Below are positions 8,885-18,200 of a DNA stretch of 25,854 bases, one piece after another. The stretch is from the NCBI GenBank assembly GCA_030849075.1, contig JASAOO010003156.1:1-25854 (forward strand), written 5' to 3'. The notes below the pieces were generated by a model. That model saw only the letters and a program-made list of their open reading frames with translations. It searched no databases and was not told the DNA's origin. The translations under genes and the position numbers were made by a program. Within the stretch, counting starts at the first letter, position 1, and every line of letters begins with the position of its first letter. Source of the stretch: Zelonia costaricensis. Its lineage: Eukaryota > Euglenozoa > Kinetoplastea > Trypanosomatida > Trypanosomatidae.

Positions 8885-9134
8885 GCGCAAGACGTGAACG
8901 TGAGGAAATGCGGACGTTGACGATGGGACGGGGTAGTGCCCAACGCCCGACGTGTCCGGTGCGACCCTGCTGAAGCACCCTCTGTAGCCGATTCTCTTTT
9001 CCTGTTCCTGCAAAGCTGCCCTCCTCCTCCCCCCTCCCTCTCGAGCCTGGACGGTGCCGAAGCTTGCCGTCCTTCGTGCATTCCGCTGACGTGGCAGAAC
9101 CGCACACACAGACACACGTCCACATACACACAAA

Positions 9135-9177
9135 CTCCTTCCCTGCCCCCGGTCTCGTCGTTGTTGAGCCCTTGCAG
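9135..9177 (+). promoter_or_regulatory. Predicted trans-splice acceptor for CFAP298
   Basis: A pyrimidine-rich stretch ends CCCTTGCAG, with AG at 9176-9177. That would leave only two untranslated bases before the ATG. AG at 9167-9168 would leave 11 nt. A longer UTR from an acceptor near 9045 is possible. Confidence 0.4.
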
Positions 9178-9179
9178 TC

Positions 9180-10208
9180 ATGGTGTTTGTAGTTGTCAAG
9201 GGAACGCACTACCCAGATGAGTTCACGGTAGAGTGCTCGCTGGCAGACGCCCTGTCTGCTGGCACCCCTCCCCTCGCCGCTGCTGCTGCTTCTGCTGCGG
9301 CGGGCACGGGGCCGGCAGCGACAAGCTCATCTGGCAACAGCGGCGGCGCGGGGGCACTCACCACGACCTCTGCCGCTCCATCACCGCCGACAGTGGTGCC
9401 GGCCATAGCCCACATTCTAAATCAGCGCCACCACGTGCGGCTGATGCTCATGTCGGCGCAGGAGCTCGCCACGCTGTGGCCACAGCAGAAGCGCGCGGTG
9501 ACCGGCGTCGCGGAGGGGGAGGACCTTCACCAGGAGAGGGACGCGTATCAGGCGCGTATCGACGCGCTCTACGCACGACTGAAGGACGTCAAGACGCCCG
9601 TACAGGGTGACGAGTTTGACGTGGCTGAGCGCGACCTGCGCGAGCGCACGACGCGCCTCTACCCCGCGCAGTGCACGCACCCCGACGGCACCGCCGAGGC
9701 CGCGGTGCAGCAGCTGTACGCGAAGCACGAGGACCCCGACCTGAACGAGGACACCCGGCTCATCGTGTACCACTGCCGCGTTCTGCTGGACCCCGAGTGG
9801 AAGGCCAACGAGCGGGTCAAGGAGGATGAGGCGGCGCTGTGGTTTTCGGGCAAGGCGATGGAGGGGACGCTGGCCACGTACTGTGGGCGCAACGACAAGA
9901 GCAGGATCATTGTGAAGGTGGCGCCGCGCAAGGGGCCGGCCCCGAGCGGTGAGCCGCGCATGCGGTACGAGGATCAGCGCGCGCTCTACAAGGCCATGTG
10001 CCAGCGACGCGAGACGTATCAGCAGCTCGAGGAGTCGGAGCTGCGCGACCGCGTCCTGCGGCAGTCACGCGGAGCCGTGCACCTGTCTCTCGGCGCGTCC
10101 GCCCCGGTTGTCGGCGGCGCAGACGGCGCCCCTGGCGCCGCGGTGCGGACCGACGCGCTGCGACCCATTTACGCGCGAAAGGAGGAGCGCGAGTTGCCCA
10201 TTGGCTGA
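9180..10208 (+). CDS. CFAP298: CFAP298 (C21orf59/Kurly) ciliary dynein-arm assembly protein
   Basis: The protein is 342 aa; animal CFAP298 is about 290 aa. The N-terminus MVFVVVKG matches the family start MVLLHVKRG. The most conserved block lies at residues 215-285: EDEAALWFSGK, then CGRNDKSRIIVKV, then GEPRMRYEDQRALY and RRETYQQLEE. It parallels the vertebrate EAEAQLWWAAKEL, GKNEKTKIIAKI and REPIISSEEQKQL sequences in order and spacing. In vertebrates and algae this soluble protein (FBB18 in Chlamydomonas) is needed for cytoplasmic pre-assembly of axonemal dynein arms and for planar polarity of cilia. Here it would serve the flagellum. The extra length is mainly an Ala/Ser/Gly/Thr-rich insertion at about residues 28-75, between the N-terminal strand and the helical middle. 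Family assignment is firm; the role is by homology. Confidence 0.93.
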   Translation: MVFVVVKGTHYPDEFTVECSLADALSAGTPPLAAAAASAAAGTGPAATSSSGNSGGAGALTTTSAAPSPPTVVPAIAHILNQRHHVRLMLMSAQELATLWPQQKRAVTGVAEGEDLHQERDAYQARIDALYARLKDVKTPVQGDEFDVAERDLRERTTRLYPAQCTHPDGTAEAAVQQLYAKHEDPDLNEDTRLIVYHCRVLLDPEWKANERVKEDEAALWFSGKAMEGTLATYCGRNDKSRIIVKVAPRKGPAPSGEPRMRYEDQRALYKAMCQRRETYQQLEESELRDRVLRQSRGAVHLSLGASAPVVGGADGAPGAAVRTDALRPIYARKEERELPIG

Positions 10209-10418
10209 CCGGGTGTGTGGGTACCACGTGCTTCTGGGGTGAGGCGGCGGCACGGTCTCAGACAGGGAAGTGCCGCAACCCACTTCTTCAAGCAGGGAAG
10301 CGAGGCGCCTATCTGCCGTATAGGCACGCTGCCGACCGCCCTTTCCCTCCTTCGCCTCCCGCCCGCCTGCCTCGCAGCAGTACCCACACGTCAGAGCACG
10401 GCATGTCCACGGAAGGGA

Positions 10419-10436
10419 GTACCAGAGCCCTGGTAC
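10419..10436 (+). other. Small perfect stem-loop in CFAP298 3' region
   Basis: The arms GTACCAG and CTGGTAC are perfect inverted complements separated by the four bases AGCC. The hairpin lies about 210 nt after the CFAP298 stop. Its function is unknown and a chance occurrence is possible. Confidence 0.5.
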
Positions 10437-10996
10437 GTGTCGGTGGGAAGCCCGTGATGTACACTAGCCAACCGCATTTCCAAGAGAGAGACGGACGGGG
10501 GAGGTGGTCCCCCCTCCTCGTGACCGCCTTTTGCCCGCTGCAGCCTCGGCTACAGGGGTGCCGTGCACCGCGGACGGTGCTGTCGATCTCGCGTCGTGCC
10601 CCCCTGCGCGGTGTCCGCCAAGGGCATCTGTTGCTGTACCTTCACTTCTCTCGCGGCTCTTGCCGCGGGCGTGGTGGGCGGCTTGTCCAGCGGTAGAGAG
10701 GCTCCAAGGAATGAGAGAAATCCACAACGCAGCGCACCTCCCTTGCCCCATTCCCCCTCACTTTACCGGTTCTCAAGACACGCACGAGTGGGTTGAAGAA
10801 AAAAAAAAAGGCAGATCGGACAGCGTGGTGAGAAAGCAGCTGGCTGGCCCGTGAGGCACGGTGTGGCAGTGCGGCAACCGGGTCGCCTCTCCGCGCATCT
10901 CCCCAAACATCACCGCATGCCAATCCTCTGCTCTCTCTATTTCTGCTCCCCCTGGCACCACACAAGGACATTGAGGACCCTCACACCCTCCCCTCG

Positions 10997-10997
<1 letters not shown>

Positions 10998-11029
<32 letters not shown>
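10998..11029 (+). repeat. (CA)16 microsatellite
   Basis: A perfect CA tract ends about 100 nt before the ATG of gene 6, upstream of its predicted splice acceptor. Confidence 0.95.
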
Positions 11030-11033
<4 letters not shown>

Positions 11034-11067
11034 ATCGACAGCTACACGCACGCGGCGCACTACCCCA

Positions 11068-11117
11068 TTTTCTCGCTCTCTCGGTGTTTTATCGTTGGCG
11101 CACACCTGCATTAGCAG
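11068..11117 (+). promoter_or_regulatory. Predicted trans-splice acceptor for gene 6
   Basis: A T/C-rich stretch is followed by CATTAGCAG, with AG at 11113-11114 and 11116-11117. The 5' UTR would be 9-12 nt. Confidence 0.5.
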
Positions 11118-11126
11118 CTCCCCACC

Positions 11127-11774
11127 ATGACGTCGTTGAAGGGGTGCATGCGTGAGGTGAGGGACGCGGCGGTGGAGCAGCTGGAGAGCAGTCACGGCGC
11201 AGAGGCGGAGTCCAAGGCGCAGAACTTGTCACGCGAGGAGGCGCTTGCCACCGTCGCTCTCGTCACCATTCGCCTGCTCGAGCGCGAGTTGCAGCAGCAC
11301 CGTGACGGCGATGCCGCAGAGGCGGCAATCCACGCGCTGCAGGCGCCGCTCAAGGCGTGCCGCAAGGCGCTCAAGTGCCACGTGGAGTCGGCTGCTGCGG
11401 CGGCGGAGAGCAGCGAGGCGCCGCCGCACGCAAAGCGCACACGAGGTGAGAAGAGCAGCCACGGCACCTCCGCGACCGCCGCCCCTGCGCGCTCTGGCGG
11501 CCCCTCCACAGACGGCGCGTCCAAGTCGGATGTCGACCTCGGCCAGTACGCCTCGACCGACGCGTTCAACCAGAATGAGCAGAAGCGGCTCAAGTTCGCG
11601 CGGCTCATGGGCGGAGCCAAGGCCGGCGCCGTGCACAGCGCCGGTGCAAGCGCCGCGTCGCACCACAACACGTTCGCCGCGAACAACGCCGAGGTGCAGC
11701 GCATGAACGCGAACCTCGAGTCGCAGTTTGAGTCGGCCATGACGCACAAAGGCAAGAAGGGCCTCGGCGCGTGA
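11127..11774 (+). CDS. SMAP (small acidic protein-like) domain protein
   Basis: The protein is 215 aa and starts in the context CACCATG. Residues 1-90 are helical and charged. Residues about 90-135 are a Ser/Ala/Gly-rich linker with a basic patch (KRTRGEK). The C-terminal segment holds the diagnostic parts of the small-acidic-protein-like domain: QNEQKRLKFARLMGG at 149-163, then MNANLESQFESAM at 193-205, ending KGLGA. This follows the human SMAP (C11orf58) order NDERKQKFLRLMG, then INEELESQYQQSM, then a CGLGF-type end. The same domain closes the nucleolar protein KNOP1. The domain's biochemical role is poorly known and nuclear location is inferred from the basic patch and its relatives. The N-terminal helical region has no counterpart that I recognise. 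Confidence 0.85.
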   Translation: MTSLKGCMREVRDAAVEQLESSHGAEAESKAQNLSREEALATVALVTIRLLERELQQHRDGDAAEAAIHALQAPLKACRKALKCHVESAAAAAESSEAPPHAKRTRGEKSSHGTSATAAPARSGGPSTDGASKSDVDLGQYASTDAFNQNEQKRLKFARLMGGAKAGAVHSAGASAASHHNTFAANNAEVQRMNANLESQFESAMTHKGKKGLGA

Positions 11775-12444
11775 GAGGTGAACTCAAACGCAAACGGCGA
11801 CAACAAGCGGCGAGCAGCAGTGCGTGTCGCGTGCTGCGCAACAGGTGCTCCTCAGTATGCGGTGCGTGGGAGGGAGAGGGAAGGTCGAGTGGGGATGAGC
11901 GTTGGGGATCGTTAGTCGGTGAGCGCTCCCGTGTTGCGCGTCGTCCTGTCTCTCCCCAGCTGCTGCTTCTCCACTGCACCTTGCACTCTGTTGTCGTCCC
12001 ACCGACAAGAACAAACAAAGGAAAGAAACGCGATGCGCGCGGCCTGTAATCGTCTAAGCAGCAGGGAGGAAGCAGAAGAACAAAAATACGCACGACGGCT
12101 TTGGGAGGAGGGGGGATGGGAGACCGCTGCTCGGAGGGGGCGGGGTGATAGGGGGCCGCGGCAGCGTGGCGCTGTCTCTTATGCAATGAGAAGACACGCG
12201 GCGTGTGCGCGTGGCCAGCTGGGAGTTCGCCGACTGTGTGTCCTCCAGTCGTGAACTCGTTGTGGCCAGTCCAAGCAGCCGCGCACGCGTGGCCCAGAGA
12301 CACGACACGGGAACTGACGTGGTGTCGCCAGGTCAGATGATTAGGCTTCTCTGTGCCCTTGAACGCATCTTGTTTCCTGACTCTAAACACCCAAGCGCGA
12401 CGGCGCCTCAGTCGATTGGTGACTTCACAGCTGTGCACCACAAA

Positions 12445-12464
12445 CACACACACACACACACACA
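12445..12464 (+). repeat. (CA)10 microsatellite
   Basis: A perfect CA tract in the spacer upstream of gene 7, followed by a TACACA interruption. Confidence 0.9.
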
Positions 12465-12540
12465 TACACAAACGCGAGGGACAGCAAACGCTGAAGTTCC
12501 ATCAGAGGACACACGGGACCCAGCGCTGGACTCCATTTGG

Positions 12541-12572
12541 GCCCCCTTTTCATTCTTTCTGTTGTCTACCAG
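12541..12572 (+). promoter_or_regulatory. Predicted trans-splice acceptor for gene 7
   Basis: A tract of C and T ends TCTACCAG, with AG at 12571-12572. The 5' UTR would be 16 nt, which selects the ATG at 12589 over the in-frame upstream ATG at 12337. Confidence 0.6.
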
Positions 12573-12588
12573 CCTCATCTCGGGCACG

Positions 12589-13560
12589 ATGCGGCGGCGC
12601 GGGGCGGAGGCGGAGTCGGCGGCGCGTTTCTACATGGCGGGCATGCTGGCCGGCATCCTCGCCATCTTCCTCTCCGGCGCGTACGGCGTGGGCATCTTCC
12701 ACATCGCCAGCGGCGTGGAGAAGCTGAACGCGGCGATCCGCGCGGTTGATGGAAAGCGGGTCGCGGTGCTGCTGGACGAGGTGCTGCCCAACGGCACCAG
12801 CTTCGTTACCGACGGGCACGCGCACCCCCTCTACGCCCTCACCACGGTGGCCGAGGAGGAGACGGCCGAGGCACGCGAGATGATTCGCGCCGTCGCGCGC
12901 CGCTTTCGTCATCAGCCGATCCCCCTCGACTACGCGACGCACCCACTGACAGCCGCCTACCGCCACCGCCGCCCCACCGTGGCGCAGTCGCTGATCGAGG
13001 AGTGGCGCCACCCCGTGCCTGGCGGTGCGCGGCAGGCTGTCGGTGAGGCAGACGCGGTTATGGACGAGGTGTACGCCTCCGCTCTTTCCACCGAGGAGCT
13101 GATGCGCGTCGACCCCTCCATCTTCGTCTACTGCCAGCAGCCAGACCTTGCGCGGTGCCGCGTCGTGGACCCGGCGCGGTTGCGCGATGCGTCGAGCAGT
13201 CGCCTCGAGGCCGCGCACCGGCGCCGCTACGGGAGGCCGGCGACAGCGGCGGTGCCGTCCCCGTTCCGCGACACGGACATGCCCATCAAAGTCGTCGCCC
13301 CACCGTCGACGCTCCGCGCTGGCTTTTGGGACGACCCGTTCCGACCCGTGGTGCCGGACCTGTTGCCCCCGCGCAGCACCGTGATGATGAACCCCGCGCA
13401 CTTCAGCAGCTTCGTGGAGCAGCTCGCGTACACGCTGCTCGGCCACGTACCCGGCTCCTCCACCATCGTCGCGCTGGTGCTGTTCGCCCTGGGCACCATT
13501 CTTTTCTTCCTGTGCGCGTGGTGCGCGGGCACGACCTACTGGCTCATGTACCACCGCTGA
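12589..13560 (+). CDS. Two-span membrane protein of unknown function
   Basis: The protein is 323 aa. The start was chosen at the first ATG after the predicted acceptor. Residues 2-13 are basic and acidic (RRRGAEAESAAR). Residues about 15-40 form a strong transmembrane helix rich in Gly, Ala and Ile, and a second helix lies at about 292-317 (IVALVLFALGTILFFLCAW), with a short tail ending WLMYHR. Between them is a loop of about 250 residues containing an NGTS sequon at 68-71, an acidic helix around EEETAEAREM, and many conserved-looking Pro/Arg stretches. Both ends would face the same side, with the loop on the other. I recognise no domain. The topology suits either the secretory pathway (the sequon could be used) or a mitochondrial inner membrane protein. 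The function is unknown. Confidence 0.85.
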   Translation: MRRRGAEAESAARFYMAGMLAGILAIFLSGAYGVGIFHIASGVEKLNAAIRAVDGKRVAVLLDEVLPNGTSFVTDGHAHPLYALTTVAEEETAEAREMIRAVARRFRHQPIPLDYATHPLTAAYRHRRPTVAQSLIEEWRHPVPGGARQAVGEADAVMDEVYASALSTEELMRVDPSIFVYCQQPDLARCRVVDPARLRDASSSRLEAAHRRRYGRPATAAVPSPFRDTDMPIKVVAPPSTLRAGFWDDPFRPVVPDLLPPRSTVMMNPAHFSSFVEQLAYTLLGHVPGSSTIVALVLFALGTILFFLCAWCAGTTYWLMYHR

Positions 13561-13628
13561 GCCTGCCGGTCTCGCGGTGAGGCGCCGACACGGGGTGTCA
13601 ACGAAGTTCAACTCCGCGCTCACACGCA

Positions 13629-13652
13629 TACACACACACACACGCGCGCGCG
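13629..13652 (+). repeat. Alternating CA/CG tract
   Basis: A 24-nt alternating purine-pyrimidine run, CA repeats followed by GC repeats, lies 70 nt after the gene 7 stop. Such sequence favours Z-DNA. Confidence 0.85.
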
Positions 13653-13859
13653 ATGGGGTGGCGTGACAGAGAGGCGATCGAGAGAGGTGAGGGAGGAGAG
13701 TGGCAACTGCGCAGCACGTCTCGGGCAGAGAGCGACAGAGAACCGAGACGCTGCATGCAATGGATGGGCTCCGCCACAGGTTCCAACCCCACCACCTTCG
13801 CTACGCCATGCCGTTGGCTTGCTCTCCGCTGCTATCTAGCCTTGAGTAGGCTCACACAA

Positions 13860-13860
<1 letters not shown>

Positions 13861-13886
<26 letters not shown>
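13861..13886 (+). repeat. (CA)13 microsatellite
   Basis: A perfect CA tract in the middle of the gene 7 to OGDH spacer. Confidence 0.95.
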
Positions 13887-13892
<6 letters not shown>

Positions 13893-14997
13893 AACGAAGC
13901 ACAACACGCCGGCACCTTGTGGTGCCAGGCAAAGTGCGCGTGCGTCGCCCACTCTGTGCAGCCTCACAGCGCACACGGACTGCTGGGGCAGAGCGCGCGA
14001 GATGACGAGCGCGACGGGGAGTGCTGCCAAGAAGGGCACACTCGGTTCTTTCGGAGCGCGAGTCAAGAGCACGGGCACCACCTCCCACCTCACCCCGTGA
14101 GACGGCGATGACGTGGTGCTGTGCTCCTTCAAGAGCTGAGGACGCGGTGAGGGACAGAGTCCCTTTACGCTTTCCCGTTCGCCGTTCCCCGTGTTTGCGC
14201 CCCCCCCCGCCCCTTCTCCGACGACTCCATGTCCCTCCCTCCCGCCCAGTCGGTTAGAGCCCGCCGCTTTACCATCTCCGCTCCTTTCCCGTCTTTCTCC
14301 TCCACGCTCCCAATAAACACACACACACACACAAACACGTTTGCATCCGTCTGCACCTTCACAGGTTTGCTGCAGCTACGTCAGTACGAGCTAGCTCCTC
14401 CGCCACCCCAACGTCCCCACCCCTTTTACGTCTCCTATCCTTCACGCCCTCCACCCGTTTCGGCATCGTCAGGCGTCGGACGTTTCCCCACGCTCCCCGC
14501 GTTGTTTCCCGCTTATCCCGCCTCCGCATACCGTAGCAAGCGACTGGCCGTTGCGTGTAGGCGTCGCCGCGTGTCGTGGGCTTTTGCGCCTCCTCCTCCC
14601 TGGCGCCAATTCTTGGTCACCGGAACCCCGCACCACACACACACACACGCCAACTCGCCAAACCAGCGCTCTCGCTCACTATCTGAGCCCCCCCCCCCTT
14701 CCCCTCCCCATCCCCCTTCACTCCAAGTTGCGGACTCGCGCAGTTTCCTTTTCTCTTGTCGTAGCACTCCATCACAGACGGGCACATCCTCCTCCTCCAC
14801 CAACACCCGCCCCATTCTTTCTTCTTGGGTTTTTGTTGTTCTTTGTCTTCGCGTCGGTGTTCGTTTCTCCGCGCCTTACGCGCCTCCCCGCTCACGTCCC
14901 TCACTTCCCGTCTTTCAGCGCTCACGCTTCCCCCGTTCTCCGCTGCCGCGAGCCGCTTTCTCAGTGCCTGCGTCTGCGCGCTCTCTCCCCCCCTCCT

Positions 14998-15019
14998 TCC
15001 CTCCCTCCCTCCCTCCCTC
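14998..15019 (+). repeat. (CCCT)-type tandem repeat
   Basis: A tetranucleotide pyrimidine repeat within the long polypyrimidine block upstream of OGDH. The minus strand reads as repeated GGGA, a G-quadruplex-capable pattern. Confidence 0.8.
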
Positions 15020-15039
15020 GAGTCCGCCCGGCCGGTTCA

Positions 15040-15067
15040 TTTTCGTTTGTTTGTGTTCTTGCCTTAG
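15040..15067 (+). promoter_or_regulatory. Predicted trans-splice acceptor for OGDH E1
   Basis: A T-rich tract ends CTTGCCTTAG, with AG at 15066-15067. The 5' UTR is 228 nt and has no ATG before 15296. Confidence 0.6.
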
Positions 15068-15295
15068 GAAAGAGACAAAGAAGTTCAACACCTAGTACAG
15101 CCTGTGCCACCGACGCTTCCACGTCTTGTTTGGAGAGCGCCACGGTAGTCGTGCAAGCCCTCCGCCTCCCCTCCCCTCCGCCTATCCACGACACCGCGTC
15201 AAGCCAAGCCTCGGCCGTTGAAGGTCCTCCCTTGGCCTTACACACCTGGCGCCAGCCAGCGCGCGAGAGAAAACGGAAGAACACCAGGAACCGCC

Positions 15296-18200
15296 ATGAT
15301 GCGTCGATGGGTGCCGGTGCGCGGGGTGGCGAGCTGCGTGGCGGCGGCGGCGGCTCCTGCGCTTGCGCGTCCGTCCCGCCCCACGACCCCTGTCGCGCTC
15401 GCGACGGGTCGCCGCCACGCGAGCGACGCCGTGCCGGAGCGGCAGCTGCTGTTTGACAACGACAGCTTTCTAAGCGGGAGCTCGGCCATGTACATGGACG
15501 AGCTCTACCAGCAGTGGAAGAAGGACCCGGCGGCGGTGGACGCGTCGTGGGCCGAGCTCTTCTCGCGCAGCGACCTCGCCAACTACGACCGCGCCCTCCT
15601 CGACACGCCACTCCGGGTGCTGCCGAACGAGGGCGGCGACGAGGCGGAGGTGAAGCAGTCGCTGGCGGACTGCGGCCGCCTGACGTGGATGATCCAGGCC
15701 TTTGAGGACCGCGGCCACCTCATGGCCCAGACCGACCCGCTCAACTACATCGACACCGACGTCACGCAGCGCACGCCGTCGCGGCGGTACAAGGAGATGG
15801 TGCGGCTCGACCTCGCCTTCTTCGGGTTTAGCGAGAAGGACGCGGACCGGGTGGTGCGGGTTGGCTTCCAGAACGCGATGGGCGGCATCTACGACACGTC
15901 GTCGCCACCTATGACGATCCGCCAGCTGCACGAGCTGCTGACGGAGCGCTACTGCGGCCGCATCGGCTTCGAGCTGGTCCACCTCACTGACGGCGACTCC
16001 AAGCGGTTCATTCGCAGTCAGATTGAGCTCGAGGGCCCGGAGAGTGTGCTGCACCGCACCATGAGCAAGGAGGAGAGGCTACGCATCTGGAACACCGTCA
16101 GCTCGGCCGTCTTCTTCGAGGACTTCTTCAAGCGCAAGTACTCGACGCAGAAGCGCTTCGGCTGCGACGGCGCGGAGTCCATGGTGGTGGGGCTGCGCGC
16201 GCTGCTGGAGAAGTCGTCGGAGCTCGGCGTGCGGACCATCAACCTTGGCATGGCGCACCGCGGCCGGCTGAACGTGCTGTGCCACATCATCGGCAAGCCT
16301 TTCGAGGTCATTCTGAAAGAGTTCGTCGGGGTCACTGGGCAGGAGCTGCATCCGTTCCAGATCCAGTCGGATGTGAAGTACCATCTCGGCTGCCGCTCCG
16401 AGCTGAAGCTGCACTCGGGCAAAGTGATGCAGACCGAGATGCTGTGCAACCCGTCCCACCTCGAGGCTGTCAACCCGTTTGTGCAGGGCTACACCCGCGC
16501 GATGCAGGTGGCGGCCGGCGAGCATGGCCGCGCCGAGGTGCTGCCCATCGAGATCCACGGCGATGCCGCCTTTGCTGGGCAGGGCGTGGCCTTCGAGACG
16601 ATGTGCATCAGCGAGGTCGGCGAGCAGCACACGGGCGGCACCGTGCACCTCGTGTGCAACAACCAGATCGGCTTCACGACCGACCCCAAGTCGAGCCGCA
16701 GCAGTGCCTACTGCACCGACCTCGGCCGCGTCTACAACTGCCCCATCCTGCACGTCAACGGCGACTACCCCGAGGAGGTGGTGCGCGTCTTCGAGTTCGC
16801 GGCCGAGTACCGCGCGCGCTTCCAGAAGTCCGTCGTCATCGACCTCGTCTGCTACCGCCGCTTCGGCCACAACGAGAACGACGACCCGAGCATTACGCAG
16901 CCACTCATGTACGAGCGGGTGCGGGCGATGCCGGATGTGTTTCGCAGGTACTCGGACGCCCTCATCGCCCAGGGCGTCGTGACCTCGCAGCAGGTGACGC
17001 AGAAGGCGATCGACGAGAAGGCGCGCTACGGCAGCTACCAGGACGCCGCGGCGCACGTGAACTACGCCGACTACCTGAAGCGCAGCATCCCGGCCAAGTG
17101 GCGCGAGATGAAGTACTCGGATGAGCTCGGGAAGGTGACTCTGCAGCCGACCGCCATCACGCCAGAGACCGTCGGCAAGGTGCTGCAGGCGCTCAAGACA
17201 TACCCGGACGGCTTCAAGCCGCACCCGAAGCTGAAGACGGTGCTGGACCGCCGCAACGAGACGATCGAGACCGGCAAGGGAATCGAGTGGGGCACGGCTG
17301 AGGCACTCGCCTTCGGATCCCTCCTGCTGGAGGGGCACCAGGTGCGCGTGACGGGCGAGGACGTGGAGCGCGGCACCTTCGCCCAGCGCCACGCCGTCCT
17401 GCACGACCAGACGCAGCAGCGCACGTACACCCCGCTGTCGCACATCAGCGACAAGCAGGGCGCGATGATCATCAACAACAGCCCGCTTAGCGAGTACGGC
17501 ATGCTCGGCTACGCCGCCGGCTACTCCCTCTACGACCCCAAGACCCTCGTCATCTGGGAGGCACAGTACGGCGACTTCGCGAACGGCGCCACTATTGTGT
17601 TTGACCAGTTCCTGAGTGCTGGGGAGTCGAAGTGGAACCAGCAGCAGGCCTGCATCGTCACGCTGCCGCACGGCTACGACGGCAAGGGCGCAGAGCACAG
17701 CAGCGGCCGGCTCGAGCGCTTCCTGCAGATGAGCAGCGAGGACGTGACGACGCCGGCGCTGAGCCGCGAGGAGCGGGCGCACCGCGTCAACTGGGAGATC
17801 ACGTACCCCAGCACGCCGGCGCAGTACTTCCACCTGCTGCGCCGCCACCAGAAGCGCGACTTCCGCAAGGCACTCGTCATCTTCTTCTCCAAGCAGTACC
17901 TGCGCGCCCCCAACGTGTCGTCGATTGAGGAGTTCACGAGTGGCGAGTTCCAGTCGGTCATCCCTGACCCCGCAGTCCCTGCGAGCCAGGCCCGCCGCCT
18001 GGTCATGTGCACGGGCCAGATCTACCACTACCTCAACAAGTACCGCGAGGCGAAGGGGATCAAGGATGTGGCGCTGGTGCGCATCGAGGAGCTCTCGCCG
18101 TTTCCGGTGGGCGAGGTGCAGCAGCTGCTGACCGACTACAGCGGGGCGGAGCTGATGTGGGCGCAGGAGGAGCCGAAGAACATGGGCTCGTGGGCACACG

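Larger units (their letters stand above)
8666..9179. other. Spacer, gene 4 to CFAP298
   Basis: This 514-nt stretch contains an AC tract (about 8778-8805), a G-run followed by A16 at 8869-8884, a C/T block at about 9017-9044, and scattered CA repeats. There is no gene. Confidence 0.6.
10209..11126. other. Spacer, CFAP298 to gene 6
   Basis: This stretch of about 0.9 kb contains a 7-bp perfect inverted repeat at 10419-10436, an A-rich run at about 10797-10809, a (CA)16 tract at 10998-11029, and the pyrimidine tract before gene 6. There is no gene. Confidence 0.6.
11775..12588. other. Spacer, gene 6 to gene 7
   Basis: This stretch of about 0.8 kb holds G-rich patches at about 12103-12155, a (CA)10 tract at 12445-12464 and the acceptor tract for gene 7. 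The reading frame of gene 7 stays open leftward to about 12205, with an in-frame ATG at 12337. That extension would translate the CA tract as His-Thr repeats and is probably untranslated. Confidence 0.6.
13561..15295. other. Spacer, gene 7 to OGDH E1
   Basis: This 1.7-kb stretch has no gene. It contains an alternating CA then GC stretch (13629-13652), (CA)13 at 13861-13886, shorter CA tracts at 14317-14333 and 14634-14648, and an almost continuous pyrimidine-rich block from about 14200 to 15065 that includes five CCCT-type repeats at 14998-15019. Confidence 0.65.

Noticed and set aside
12205..12588. N-terminal extension of gene 7 as the main start
   Set aside because: It would translate a CA repeat, and a strong acceptor at 12571-12572 removes it. 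It is kept only as a possible alternative form.
13779..13790. GGTTCCAACCCC, resembling a tRNA B-box
   Set aside because: No A-box or cloverleaf arms can be built around it.
14229..15456. Open frames of about 290-300 codons in the OGDH 5' spacer
   Set aside because: They are Pro/Ser/Leu-rich translations of a polypyrimidine block, and one runs into the OGDH coding region in the wrong frame.
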